Part shown: positions 1-7,289 of the stretch, piece by piece | How the letters are laid out: each line of letters starts with the position of its first letter | How positions within the stretch are numbered: position 1 is the first letter of the stretch | Source: JAGTRP01 sp035255045 | GTDB lineage: Bacteria > Pseudomonadota > Gammaproteobacteria > Burkholderiales > Rhodocyclaceae | NCBI GenBank assembly: GCA_035255045.1 | Contig: DATFAA010000068.1 | Location: 1 to 13,045, forward strand | Length of the DNA: 13,045 nucleotides | Direction: 5' to 3' | Notes under the pieces: generated by a model | The model's input: only the letters and a program-made list of their open reading frames with translations | Database searches by the model: none | What the model was told of the DNA's origin: nothing | Translations under genes and position numbers: made by a program

Positions 1-270
1 GACGGCCTGGTGGCCCGCCGGGGCTTCCCCCACCCCCCCACCTACCACAGCGAGCGCCTGCGCCGGGCCCCGGACCGGCACTTCTTCGACGTCATCAGCC
101 GGGGCTACGGCATCATGGCCTCCTACGCCGACCGGGTGGAGCCCGCCGAGCGCTGGGCCATCGTCGCCTACATCCGCGCCCTCCAGCTCAGCCAGGGGGC
201 GAGGGCGGCGGACCTGCCCCCCGAGGTCCGCCAGCGCCTGGCGGCGGTCCCACCGGAGGACAAGCGGTGA
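1..270 (+). CDS. actE: Alternative complex III cytochrome c subunit ActE, 3' part only
   Basis: The reading frame is open from base 1 to a TGA at 268-270, giving the last 89 residues of a protein that starts upstream. The tail contains RGYGIMASYAD followed by RWAIVAYIRALQLSQ, the usual C-terminal end of the monoheme cytochrome c of alternative complex III. There the Met of GIM is the likely distal heme ligand, and the helix ending in YIRALQ closes the cytochrome fold. The CXXCH heme motif must lie before the window. The protein would pass electrons from the quinol-oxidising complex toward the caa3 oxidase encoded downstream. A GTG at 10 could be read as a start, but the open frame and the domain cut in half argue for truncation by the window edge. 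The stop overlaps the GTG start of actF by 4 nt. The main alternative is another class I cytochrome c; the actF neighbour makes ActE much more likely. Confidence 0.85.
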   Translation, partial: DGLVARRGFPHPPTYHSERLRRAPDRHFFDVISRGYGIMASYADRVEPAERWAIVAYIRALQLSQGARAADLPPEVRQRLAAVPPEDKR

Positions 271-1337
271 AGGCGCCGGCGATCCTTTCCCGCCGCGCTT
301 CCGGCCTCGTCGGCGCCGGGCTCCTGCTCCTCTGCCTGCCGGCCTGGTGGATTGACCGCACCGCCCTCCTGGCCGCCTGGCTCGTCGCCTTGCTCTTCTG
401 CCTGGACGTGGCCCTGGGCGGCCTGGCCAACGTCTGGGTGCACAATCTGACAGGGGGCGCCTGGGGCGAGGCCATCCGCGTCCCCCTCCTGACCCTGGGG
501 CGGGCGCTGCCGGCCCTGGCCGTCCTCTTCCTGCCGGTGCTGGCGGGGCTTCCGGACCTCTATCCCTGGGCGGCCGGCGGCAACGACTGGAGCGCCGAGC
601 TGTCGGCGCCGGCCTTCAAGGATGCCTGGCTCACGCCCGGCGCCTTCGCCCTGCGGGCGGTGGTCGTCCTGCTCCTCTGGAACGCCCTCGCCTGGGCCAG
701 CCGGCGGCCAGCCTGGGGACGCGCCCGAGGCTTCGCCGCCGGTGCCCTCATCGTCTACGGCCTCTCCCTGGGCCTGGCGGCGGTGGACTGGCTCATGTCC
801 CTGACTCCCCTCTGGTACTCCAGCATCTTCGGCCTGGCGGTGGGCGTCGGCCAGGTCCTGGCCGGCCTCGCCTTCGCTGCCGTGGCGGCCTGCCGGCGGG
901 AGGAGGCGGTGGACGCCAGCACCCGGCGGGACCTGGGCAACCTGCTCCTGGCCTATGTCCTGACCTGGGGCTACCTGGCCTTTTCCCAGTTCCTAATCAT
1001 CTGGTCCGAGAACCTGCCCCACGAGATTTCCTGGTACGTCATGCGGCGGGATGGCGGCTGGCTGGCCCTGGGCATCGCCGTCGCGGTCCTCCAGTTCGCC
1101 CTGCCGCTGCTGGCGCTCCTCTTCCGGGCGGTCAAGGACTCGCCCCGGCGCCTGGGCTGGCTTGCCGGCGGGCTCCTGGCTGCCCATTTCCTGGACGTGT
1201 GCTGGCTTGTCCTGCCCTCGGTCGGCCGGGCCCTGGTTCCCTGGCACCTCCTCTGGCTCCTGCCCCTGACCGCCCTCGGGTTGCCGGCCCTGTGCTACGG
1301 CCTGCTGCCCCCCACCGGGGAGCTGCACCATGCCTGA
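267..1337 (+). CDS. actF: Alternative complex III membrane subunit ActF
   Basis: This 356-residue, very hydrophobic protein has about ten predicted membrane helices. It resembles ActF, the smaller integral quinol-side subunit of alternative complex III, which oxidises quinol and reduces cytochrome c in the inner membrane. The N-terminal region with VWVHNLTGGAWGEAIR near residues 56-71, and the central DWLMSLTPLWYSSIFGL stretch, are typical of this family. The length is slightly below the usual size of about 400. The start is GTG at 267, overlapping the actE stop as GTGA, with a strong GGAGG Shine-Dalgarno sequence just upstream (255-259). The 3' end overlaps the next gene by 8 nt. The assignment rests on motif recognition and position; no quinone-binding residue can be named from the sequence alone. 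Confidence 0.85.
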   Translation: MKAPAILSRRASGLVGAGLLLLCLPAWWIDRTALLAAWLVALLFCLDVALGGLANVWVHNLTGGAWGEAIRVPLLTLGRALPALAVLFLPVLAGLPDLYPWAAGGNDWSAELSAPAFKDAWLTPGAFALRAVVVLLLWNALAWASRRPAWGRARGFAAGALIVYGLSLGLAAVDWLMSLTPLWYSSIFGLAVGVGQVLAGLAFAAVAACRREEAVDASTRRDLGNLLLAYVLTWGYLAFSQFLIIWSENLPHEISWYVMRRDGGWLALGIAVAVLQFALPLLALLFRAVKDSPRRLGWLAGGLLAAHFLDVCWLVLPSVGRALVPWHLLWLLPLTALGLPALCYGLLPPTGELHHA

Positions 1338-1719
1338 ACGGGAAACCTGGCGCCTGGAGGCCGGGGTGGAGCCGAGCGATGTCAGCCCCAGGCCGGTGCT
1401 GGCGGTGGCCGCCGCCATCCTCCTCACCCTGGCCCTGTCAGCGGGGGCCATCTGGCTGCTGCTGGGCTGGTGGCGGATGCCCACCGGCGCCGGCCCGGAC
1501 GCCCCCGAGGGACCTCGGACGGCGCTGCCCCGCCTGCAGGCCGCCCCCCAGGACGAGAAGGCCGCCTACTTCGCCGAGAAGGAGCGGCTGCTCCACGGCT
1601 ACGGCTGGGTGGACCGCCAGGCGGGCACCGCCCGCATCCCCATCGAGGTCGCCATGAACCTGCTGGCCGCCCGGGGGGCGGCAGGGTCCCGGCCCGGCGG
1701 ACAAGGCGGGAGGCCATGA
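1330..1719 (+). CDS. Small conserved single-helix membrane protein of respiratory operon, unknown function
   Basis: This 129-residue protein has a charged N-terminus, one membrane helix (about residues 22-48, ending GWWRM), a Pro/Ala-rich linker, and a C-terminal soluble stretch. The stretch holds a recognisable motif, LLHGYGWVDRQAGTARIPI (about residues 87-105) followed by EVAMNLLAARG. I have seen this kind of YGWVD...G...IPI..AM..L motif in small proteins encoded beside SCO and cytochrome oxidase genes, but I know of no assigned biochemical role. The orientation is probably N-in, with the motif in the periplasm, where SCO and the CuA domain also act. It may therefore help oxidase or complex III assembly; that is inference from context. 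The ATG at 1330 is preceded by GGGGAG, overlaps actF by 8 nt, and the TGA overlaps the SCO start (ATGA). Confidence 0.8.
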   Translation: MPERETWRLEAGVEPSDVSPRPVLAVAAAILLTLALSAGAIWLLLGWWRMPTGAGPDAPEGPRTALPRLQAAPQDEKAAYFAEKERLLHGYGWVDRQAGTARIPIEVAMNLLAARGAAGSRPGGQGGRP

Positions 1720-2474
1720 GGCTGATGCGGGCCCTCTGTCTCTTCTTCCTCTGCCTGACGGGCTTCGGCGCCCGGGCGGAGGCTCCGCCGCCCCTGGAAT
1801 TCACCCAGCGCCTCGCCGCCCCCCTGCCGCTGGACCTGCCTCTGCGGGACGAAGCCGGCCGGCCGGTGCGGCTGGGGGATTATTTCGGCCGGGCGCCGGT
1901 GGTCCTGGTGCTGGGCTACTTCGAGTGCCCCAACCTGTGCAGCACCGTCCTCGACGGGGTGCTGGAAGGCCTGGGGCGAACCGGGCTTCCCGGCTCCGCC
2001 TACCGCCTGCTGGCGGTCAGCATCGACCCCCGGGAGGGGCCCCGGGAAGCCGGCCGCCGGGCGGTGGCCTACCGCACGCTCCTGGCCGGCGGCGAGGCCC
2101 ATTTCCTCACTGGCGCCGCCGGCGCCACCGGGCGCCTGGCCGGCAGTGCCGGCTTCCCCTACGCCTGGGACCGGGAGCACGGCCAGTACATGCACCCCGC
2201 CGGCTTCCTGGTGGCGGCGCCGGGCGGGCGCATCTCCCGCTATTTCCTGGGGGTGCGCTTCGCCCCCCGGGACCTGCGCCTGGCCCTGGTGGAGGCCGCG
2301 GCCGGCCGTACCGGCTCCCTCCAGGACCGGCTGCTCCTCCTCTGTTCCCATTTCGAGCCCCGGACGGGGCGCTACACCGTGGCAGTGATGGCGGTGGTGC
2401 GCGCCGTCTGCCTTATCGTGGCCGCTGCCCTGGGGCTGTGGATCTGGCGGCGTCGGGCGGGGAGGGCGCCATGA
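1716..2474 (+). CDS. SCO1/SenC family copper chaperone for cytochrome oxidase
   Basis: This 252-residue thioredoxin-fold protein has an N-terminal signal sequence (about residues 3-22, ending GARAEA). The SCO copper site is present: a CXXXC motif in YFECPNLCSTVLDG (Cys71 and Cys75), with the distal ligand His160 in GQYMHPAGFLV. A second hydrophobic segment (about 222-245) followed by WRRRAGR should anchor the C-terminus in the membrane, leaving the chaperone domain in the periplasm. SCO proteins deliver copper to, or reduce the cysteines of, the CuA centre of oxidase subunit II, the very next gene. I start the gene at 1716 because the signal peptide begins there and the ATGA overlap with the preceding gene follows the pattern of this operon. 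The frame stays open further upstream, but that extension is Arg/Pro-rich and in the shadow of the previous gene. Confidence 0.92.
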   Translation: MRLMRALCLFFLCLTGFGARAEAPPPLEFTQRLAAPLPLDLPLRDEAGRPVRLGDYFGRAPVVLVLGYFECPNLCSTVLDGVLEGLGRTGLPGSAYRLLAVSIDPREGPREAGRRAVAYRTLLAGGEAHFLTGAAGATGRLAGSAGFPYAWDREHGQYMHPAGFLVAAPGGRISRYFLGVRFAPRDLRLALVEAAAGRTGSLQDRLLLLCSHFEPRTGRYTVAVMAVVRAVCLIVAAALGLWIWRRRAGRAP

Positions 2475-3403
2475 CCGGCATCCATCTGCTGCCGGTGGAG
2501 GCATCCAGCCTGGCGGGCCGGGTGGATGCGGTCTTCCTGGCCGTCTTCCTGATCACCGGCCTGGTGGCCCTGGCCATTTTCGCCCTGGTGGTCTTCTTCG
2601 CCCTGCGTTACCGGCAGGGCTCCCCGGCCGACCGCTCCAACCCCCCGGCCAACAACCGGGTCCTGGAGATCGGCTGGGTGGTGACGCCCCTCTTCATCTT
2701 CCTCGGCCTCTTCGTCTGGGCGGCCAGCCGGTACGCCGACATCTACCGGCCGCCGGCCGACGCCATGCCGGTGTTCGTGGTGGCCAAGCAGTGGATGTGG
2801 AAGCTGGAGCACCCGAACGGCCGCCGGGAGATCGACGAGCTGCACGTCCCGGTCGGCCGCCCGGTGCGCCTCGTCATGACCTCCCAGGACGTCATCCACA
2901 GCTTCTTCGTGCCGGCCTTCCGCATCAAGCAGGACGTGGTCCCCGGCCGCTACACCAGCCTCTGGTTTACCGCCACCCGGGCCGGGGAATACCACCTCTT
3001 CTGCGCCGAGTACTGCGGCTCCCAGCATGCCGCCATGGGCGGGCGCATCGTCGCCATGGAGCCGGCGGCCTTCGCCCGCTGGCTGGCCCAGGGCAGTCCG
3101 GCCGTCGGCATGGCGGCCCGGGGCCTGGAGCTTTTCCGGCGCTACGGCTGCAGCGGCTGCCATGCCCGGGAGTCGAGCGTGCACGCGCCCAAGCTGGAGG
3201 GCCTCCTGGGGCGCCCGGTGCACCTCGCCGACGGCCGCAGCCTGGTGGCCGACGAGGCCTATGTCCGGGATTCCGTCCTGCTGCCGAGGAAGGACGTGGT
3301 GGCGGGCTTCGAGCCCATCATGCCCTCCTTCGCCGGGCAGATTTCCGAGGAGGACCTGATGGCCATCATCGAGTACATCCGCTCCACCGGAGGGCCGTCC
3401 TGA
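2471..3403 (+). CDS. coxB: caa3-type cytochrome c oxidase subunit II with fused cytochrome c
   Basis: This 310-residue protein is subunit II of a caa3 oxidase. Two N-terminal helices (about 18-46 and 66-86) anchor a periplasmic cupredoxin domain. All CuA ligands are visible: His143 in DVIHSFFVPAF, then Cys178, Glu180, Cys182, His186 and Met189 in CAEYCGSQHAAMGG. The aromatic electron-entry patch is AKQWMWKLEHP. A C-terminal class I cytochrome c domain carries the heme motif CSGCH (227-231) and a plausible distal Met284 in EPIMPSF. This fusion defines the caa3 type and lets the oxidase take electrons directly from alternative complex III. There is no lipobox at the N-terminus, unlike the subunit II of Bacillus. 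The ATG at 2471 overlaps the SCO stop (ATGA), and its own TGA shares one base with the coxA start (TGATG). Confidence 0.96.
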   Translation: MTGIHLLPVEASSLAGRVDAVFLAVFLITGLVALAIFALVVFFALRYRQGSPADRSNPPANNRVLEIGWVVTPLFIFLGLFVWAASRYADIYRPPADAMPVFVVAKQWMWKLEHPNGRREIDELHVPVGRPVRLVMTSQDVIHSFFVPAFRIKQDVVPGRYTSLWFTATRAGEYHLFCAEYCGSQHAAMGGRIVAMEPAAFARWLAQGSPAVGMAARGLELFRRYGCSGCHARESSVHAPKLEGLLGRPVHLADGRSLVADEAYVRDSVLLPRKDVVAGFEPIMPSFAGQISEEDLMAIIEYIRSTGGPS

Positions 3404-5001
3404 TGGAGCGCAACTACCTCACCGCCGGCTACAGCCTGAAATCCTGGCTCACCACCCGGGACCACAAGCGCATCGCGCTCCTCTACCTGGCCGCCATCAC
3501 CGCCTTCTTCTTCATCGGCGGGGCCGCCGCCGCCCTCATCCGCCTGGAGCTCGCCACCGCCCCCGGCGACCTGGTCAGCGCCGACACCTACAACCGCCTG
3601 TTCACCGCCCATGGCGTGATCATGGTCTGGCTCTTCCTCATCCCCTCCATCCCCTCGGGCCTGGGCAATTTCCTCATGCCCCTGATGATCGGCGCCCGGG
3701 ACCTGGCCTTTCCCCGCCTCAACCTCCTGTCCTGGTACATCTACGTGGCGGGGGGAATCATGATCCTCACCGCCCTGTTCCTCGGCGGCGTGGATACCGG
3801 CTGGACCTTCTACACCCCGTACTCGACCCTCTTTTCCAATTCCCACGTGGTCCTGACCCTGCTCGGGGTGTTCGTGGTCGGCTTCTCGTCCATCCTCACC
3901 GGGCTCAATTTCATCGTCACCGTGCACACCATGCGGGCCCCGGGCCTCACCTGGTTCCGGCTGCCCCTCTTCGTCTGGGCCAATTACGCCACCAGCCTCA
4001 TCCTGGTGCTGGCCACCCCGGTGCTGGCCATGACCCTGCTCCTGGTGGGCATCGAGCGCATCTTCCAGGTGGGCATCTTCGACCCCGCCCTGGGGGGCGA
4101 CCCCCTGCTGTTCCAGCATCTCTTCTGGTTCTACTCCCACCCGGCGGTGTACATCATGGTCCTGCCTGCCATGGGGGTGGCCAGCGAGATCATTCCCTGC
4201 TTCGCGCGGAAGCGGGTCTTCGGCTACCGCTTCATGGCCTACGCCATCCTCGGCATCGCCGTCATCGGCTTCCTGGTCTGGGGGCACCACATGTTCGTCA
4301 GCGGCCAGGCCATGTACGCCAGCCTGGCCTTCTCCCTCCTGAGCTTCCTGGTGGCCATCCCCTCGGCGATCAAGGTGTTCAACTGGACGGCCACCCTCTA
4401 CAAGGGCTCCATCACCTTCCCGGCCCCCATGCTCTACGCCTTGGGCTTCGTCGGGCTGTTCACCATCGGTGGCCTGACCGGGCTCTACCTGGCCTCCCTG
4501 GCCCTGGACGTGCACCTCACCGATACCTACTTCGTGGTCGCCCATTTCCACTACATCATGGTCGGCGGCTCGGTCATGGCCTACCTGGGGGCCGTCCACT
4601 TCTGGTGGCCCAAGATCAGCGGCCGGCTCTACCCGGAAACCTGGGGCCGGGTGGCGGCCGTGGTCATCTTCTTCGGCTTCAACCTCACCTTCTTTCCCCA
4701 GTACCTCCTCGGGGCCCAGGGCATGCCCCGGCGCTACCACGCCTACCCGCCGGAATTCACCCTGCTCAACGTCCTCTCCTCCGCCGGCGCGGCCCTCCTG
4801 GCGGTGGGCTACCTGCTGCCCCTGGCCTATCTCGCCTGGTCGGTGTTCCGCGGCCAGCGGGCCACCGGAAACCCCTGGCGGGCCACCGGCCTCGAATGGC
4901 AGACCCCGTCGCCGCCGCCCCCGGACAACTTCGCCGAGCCGCCGGTGGTGACCCGGGAACCCTACGACTACAGCCCCACCGGGGAGGAGATCCGGCAATG
5001 A
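3403..5001 (+). CDS. coxA: caa3 cytochrome c oxidase subunit I, A2-type heme-copper oxidase
   Basis: This 532-residue, twelve-helix catalytic subunit reduces O2 to water and pumps protons. Heme a ligands are His70 (FTAHGVIM) and His383; the heme a3 ligand is His381 (VAHFHYIMVGG). CuB ligands are His246, His295 and His296 (WGHHMF), and Tyr250 is the residue expected to be cross-linked to His246. The helix VI motif reads YSHPAVY (244-250) instead of GHPEVY. The D-channel glutamate is therefore absent and the Tyr-Ser pair marks the A2 subfamily, as in Thermus caa3. Asp100 and Asn107 (GARDLAFPRLN) of the D-channel and Lys324 (SAIKVFNW) of the K-channel are kept. The polar C-terminal tail ends YDYSPTGEEIRQ. 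The start at 3403 gives the family N-terminus KSWLTTRDHKRIALLY. The neighbours are subunits II and III, overlapping by 1 and 4 nt. Confidence 0.97.
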   Translation: MERNYLTAGYSLKSWLTTRDHKRIALLYLAAITAFFFIGGAAAALIRLELATAPGDLVSADTYNRLFTAHGVIMVWLFLIPSIPSGLGNFLMPLMIGARDLAFPRLNLLSWYIYVAGGIMILTALFLGGVDTGWTFYTPYSTLFSNSHVVLTLLGVFVVGFSSILTGLNFIVTVHTMRAPGLTWFRLPLFVWANYATSLILVLATPVLAMTLLLVGIERIFQVGIFDPALGGDPLLFQHLFWFYSHPAVYIMVLPAMGVASEIIPCFARKRVFGYRFMAYAILGIAVIGFLVWGHHMFVSGQAMYASLAFSLLSFLVAIPSAIKVFNWTATLYKGSITFPAPMLYALGFVGLFTIGGLTGLYLASLALDVHLTDTYFVVAHFHYIMVGGSVMAYLGAVHFWWPKISGRLYPETWGRVAAVVIFFGFNLTFFPQYLLGAQGMPRRYHAYPPEFTLLNVLSSAGAALLAVGYLLPLAYLAWSVFRGQRATGNPWRATGLEWQTPSPPPPDNFAEPPVVTREPYDYSPTGEEIRQ

Positions 5002-5627
5002 ACGGCCAGGTGAGCCCGCAGTTTTCCAGCCTGGGGCAGCAGAACGCGGCGGCGACCCTGGGCATGTGGGTCTTCCTGGCCACCGAGCTGATGTTCTTCG
5101 GCCCCCTTTTCTTCGGCGACTGGTACGGGCGCCTGCATTTTCCCCTGGAATTCGCCGCCGCCAGCCGGCACACGGACATGGTGCTGGGCACCGCCAATAC
5201 CGCCATCCTCCTGACCAGCAGCTTTGCCATGGCCAACGCCGTCGAGGCCCTGGCGGCGGGGCGGCGGACCACGGCCCGGGCCATGCTCGTGGCCACCGCC
5301 GTCCTCGGCGTCGCCTTCCTCGCCGTCAAGGGCCTGGAGTGGCGCCACGACTGGCAGGGCCACCTCTTCCCCGGCCGCGGCTCCTTCCTGGCCAACGGCG
5401 GCCAGCTCTTCTTCCTGCTCTACTTCGCCCTGACCGGGTTGCACGCCGTCCACCTGGCCATCGGCATCGTCCTCGTCCTGGCCTTCGCCCTGGCCATGCG
5501 CCACGACACCAGCGCCCTGGCCGAGCCCGGGCGCCTCCGGGTGGCCGGGCTCTACTGGCATTTCGTCGATGTGGTGTGGATCTTCCTCTACCCCATCCTC
5601 TACCTGGTCGGGAGGGCGGCCGGATGA
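4998..5627 (+). CDS. coxC: Cytochrome c oxidase subunit III
   Basis: This 209-residue membrane protein has five predicted helices. It shows the subunit III signatures LGMWVFLATELMFFGPLF (about 21-38, with Glu30), a conserved Lys-Gly-x-Glu-Trp block near 111-115, LTGLHAVHLAIGI (146-157), and the closing WHFVDVVWIFLYPILYL (187-203). Subunit III supports stability and proton uptake of the oxidase core in the inner membrane; it binds no metal. The five-helix form of about 200 residues is the usual bacterial short form, close to CyoC and CtaE. The ATG at 4998 overlaps the coxA stop as ATGA, and the TGA overlaps the next start in the same way. Confidence 0.94.
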   Translation: MNGQVSPQFSSLGQQNAAATLGMWVFLATELMFFGPLFFGDWYGRLHFPLEFAAASRHTDMVLGTANTAILLTSSFAMANAVEALAAGRRTTARAMLVATAVLGVAFLAVKGLEWRHDWQGHLFPGRGSFLANGGQLFFLLYFALTGLHAVHLAIGIVLVLAFALAMRHDTSALAEPGRLRVAGLYWHFVDVVWIFLYPILYLVGRAAG

Positions 5628-5977
5628 AAGCGGGAAGCGCAAAACCCTACCGCCGCAACCTGGCGGTGTGGATTGCCCTCCTGGCCCTGCTGGCCGCCAC
5701 GGCGGGGAGCGCCTTCATCCCCATGGGCGCCTGGAACGGCGTCGCCAACCTGGCCATCGCCGCCCTCAAGACGCTGCTGGTGGGCATCTTCTTCATGCAC
5801 CTCCGGGATGCCGGGGCCCTGGTGCGTCTGGCGGCGGCGGTGGCGGCCTTCATGCTGGTGCTGCTCTTTGCCCTGGCATCCACCGACTATTTCAACCGCC
5901 GCATGCACGCGGCCCCGTGGCAGGAGCCCCGGCAGGTGCACCCGGCGCTGCCCAGGACGAGGCCGAAAAATGGATAG
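5624..5977 (+). CDS. Cytochrome c oxidase subunit IV (prokaryotic COX4/CyoD-like)
   Basis: This small, 117-residue protein has three predicted membrane helices (about 13-33, 38-60, 66-86). The LKTLLVGIFFMHLRD stretch (48-62) and STDYFNRR (86-93) are the recognisable pieces of the prokaryotic subunit IV family, usually encoded right after subunit III. It probably stabilises the CuB site or assembly of the oxidase; it has no catalytic residues. The last 25 residues are hydrophilic and rich in Pro and Arg. The ATG at 5624 overlaps the coxC stop, and the TAG at 5975-5977 lies 8 nt inside the next gene. The family call is good; a specific gene symbol is not justified because naming differs between species. 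Confidence 0.88.
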   Translation: MKAGSAKPYRRNLAVWIALLALLAATAGSAFIPMGAWNGVANLAIAALKTLLVGIFFMHLRDAGALVRLAAAVAAFMLVLLFALASTDYFNRRMHAAPWQEPRQVHPALPRTRPKNG

Positions 5978-6959
5978 GAAAATAGTCGTCGTCACCGGCG
6001 CTTCCGCCGGCATCGGCCGGGCCACGGCCACGGAATTCGCCCGCCAGGGCTGGCGGGTAGCCCTCCTGGCCCGCAGCCCGGAGGGCCTCGAAGGCGCCCG
6101 CCGGGACGTGGAGGAGGCCGGCGGCGAGGCCCTCGTCATCCCCACCGACGTGGCCGACCACGACCAGGTGGAGGCCGCCGCCGAGCGGGTGGAGCGGGAG
6201 TGGGGGCCCATCGAGGTCTGGGTGAACGACGCCATGGCCACCGTCTTCTGCGATGCCCTCGGTACGAGTCCGGCGGATTTCAAGCGTGCCACCGAGGTCA
6301 CCTACCTGGGCTCCGTCTGGGGCACCCTGGCCGCCCTGCGGCGCATGAAGACCCGGGACCGGGGGACCATCGTCCAGGTCGGCTCGGCCCTGGCCTACCG
6401 CTCCATTCCCCTGCAGTCGGCCTACTGCGGAGCGAAGAGCGGCATCCGCGGCTTCATCGACTCCCTGCGCTCCGAGCTGATCCACGACAAGAGCCGGGTC
6501 CATCTCACCATGGTGCAGCTCTCGGCCTTCAACACCCCCCAGTTCGACTGGGCCCGCAACTGCATGGGCAAGCGGCCCCAGCCCCTGGGCAAGATCTTCC
6601 AGCCGGAGGTGGCGGCCCGGGCCATCTACTGGGCGGCGACCCATCGCCGGCGGGAGCTGTGGGTGGGATTCCCCGCCGCCCAGGCCATCCTCGGTACCCG
6701 CATCCTGCCCGGCTTCCTGGATCGCATGCTGGCGCACAAGGCTTACGGCGGGCAGCTCACCGAGCAGGAGGACCCGCCTGGGCGGCCGGACAACCTCTAC
6801 CAGCCCGCCCCGGGCGACCGGGGCGCCCACGGCCGCTTCGACCACCGGGCCACGTCGTCCAGTTGGGAGACCTGGTGGGCGACCCACCGGTGGACGCTGG
6901 TGGGGGTGGTGGTGACGCTTCTGGTGGCGGCGGGGTTGGTGCTTTCGGCGCGGGGGTAG
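5970..6959 (+). CDS. Short-chain dehydrogenase/reductase with C-terminal membrane helix
   Basis: This 329-residue protein begins with a classical SDR Rossmann fold. It has the cofactor loop TGASAGIG (9-16), Asp60 of the DVAD motif for adenine contact, NDA (86-88, usually NNA), catalytic Ser139, and Tyr152/Lys156 in YCGAK. Arg35 after the second strand (LLAR) suggests NADP(H) preference. After the fold comes a C-terminal extension with YQPAPGDRGAHGRFD. A Trp-rich amphipathic piece and one membrane helix (about 309-326) follow and end at the C-terminus, so the enzyme is probably tail-anchored to the inner membrane. Its substrate cannot be told from sequence. It overlaps the oxidase subunit IV gene by 8 nt, so it is the last gene of the respiratory operon. 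That suggests a job linked to the membrane or quinone pool, but this is inference. The start at 5970 is fixed by the N-terminal strand MDRKIVVVTGA. Confidence 0.92.
   Translation: MDRKIVVVTGASAGIGRATATEFARQGWRVALLARSPEGLEGARRDVEEAGGEALVIPTDVADHDQVEAAAERVEREWGPIEVWVNDAMATVFCDALGTSPADFKRATEVTYLGSVWGTLAALRRMKTRDRGTIVQVGSALAYRSIPLQSAYCGAKSGIRGFIDSLRSELIHDKSRVHLTMVQLSAFNTPQFDWARNCMGKRPQPLGKIFQPEVAARAIYWAATHRRRELWVGFPAAQAILGTRILPGFLDRMLAHKAYGGQLTEQEDPPGRPDNLYQPAPGDRGAHGRFDHRATSSSWETWWATHRWTLVGVVVTLLVAAGLVLSARG
6911..6944 (+). repeat. Copy 1 of imperfect direct repeat (end of SDR gene)
   Basis: This stretch encodes part of the terminal membrane helix of the SDR. It matches 8955-8988 at 29 of 34 positions by my count, with the last 15 bases (GCGGGGTTGGTGCTT) identical. 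Both copies are followed within about 15 bases by an in-frame TAG. Leu/Val-rich helix codons in GC-rich DNA can look alike by chance, so the repeat may have no meaning. Confidence 0.4.
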
Positions 6960-7289
6960 GGGTGGAAACCGGTCGGATCGCAGCGAAGCGGGATACGCGT
7001 GGGTACCCGGGTTCCAAAAAACGGAAAAATTCCCGCACTCGGCACTGCCATTGTGCGCTTTCGAATGCCCGCGGCCAGCAAGCCGTGACACCCGATACCC
7101 CCAAATTGCGCATGGATACTGCAAAGCCGCACGATCGCTTGTGACGGGGCACAGCCACCCAATCGGGTGGCATACAGATTGCTGTAGAGGCGTCTTTTTG
7201 GCTTTGACCATTCGCCTCGTTCCCATGCCCTTCATCAAACTCATCCGGGTTATCGCACTTCGGGACAGCCTCCCCATGAGGCATCGCTG
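6960..7289. other. Intergenic region between respiratory operon and diguanylate cyclase
   Basis: I see no convincing gene in this 330-base gap. It is visibly less GC-rich than the operon before it. It holds a sigma-54-like promoter (7168-7183). A perfect 7-bp inverted repeat with a 4-base loop (GCCACCC AATC GGGTGGC, 7154-7171) overlaps the -24 element. A weak GlrR-like dyad (6971-6988, 8 of 12 arm positions) lies just after the SDR stop. I found no hairpin followed at once by a T-run that would clearly end the operon. A T5 run at 7195-7199 lies 23 bases after the inverted repeat, too far for a standard terminator. Confidence 0.6.
7168..7183 (+). promoter_or_regulatory. Candidate sigma-54 promoter for the diguanylate cyclase
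   Basis: The sequence TGGCATACAGATTGCT fits the -24/-12 consensus TGGCAC-N5-TTGCW with one mismatch, and GG and GC have the required spacing of ten bases between them. Transcription would start near 7194 and leave a leader of about 95 nt before the ATG at 7290. No strong TGTC-N10-GACA site is seen upstream, so the activator is unknown. The spacing and the matching TTGCT support the call; a single motif can still arise by chance. Confidence 0.5.

Noticed and set aside
3259..4998. Very long minus-strand frame opposite coxA
   Set aside because: It is a mirror of a strongly conserved gene in GC-rich DNA; its translation is rich in Gly, Glu, His and Asp with no fold or motif.
7154..7199. Inverted repeat plus later T5 run as terminator of the respiratory operon
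   Set aside because: The T-run is 23 bases away from the stem and the repeat overlaps a promoter-like element instead.
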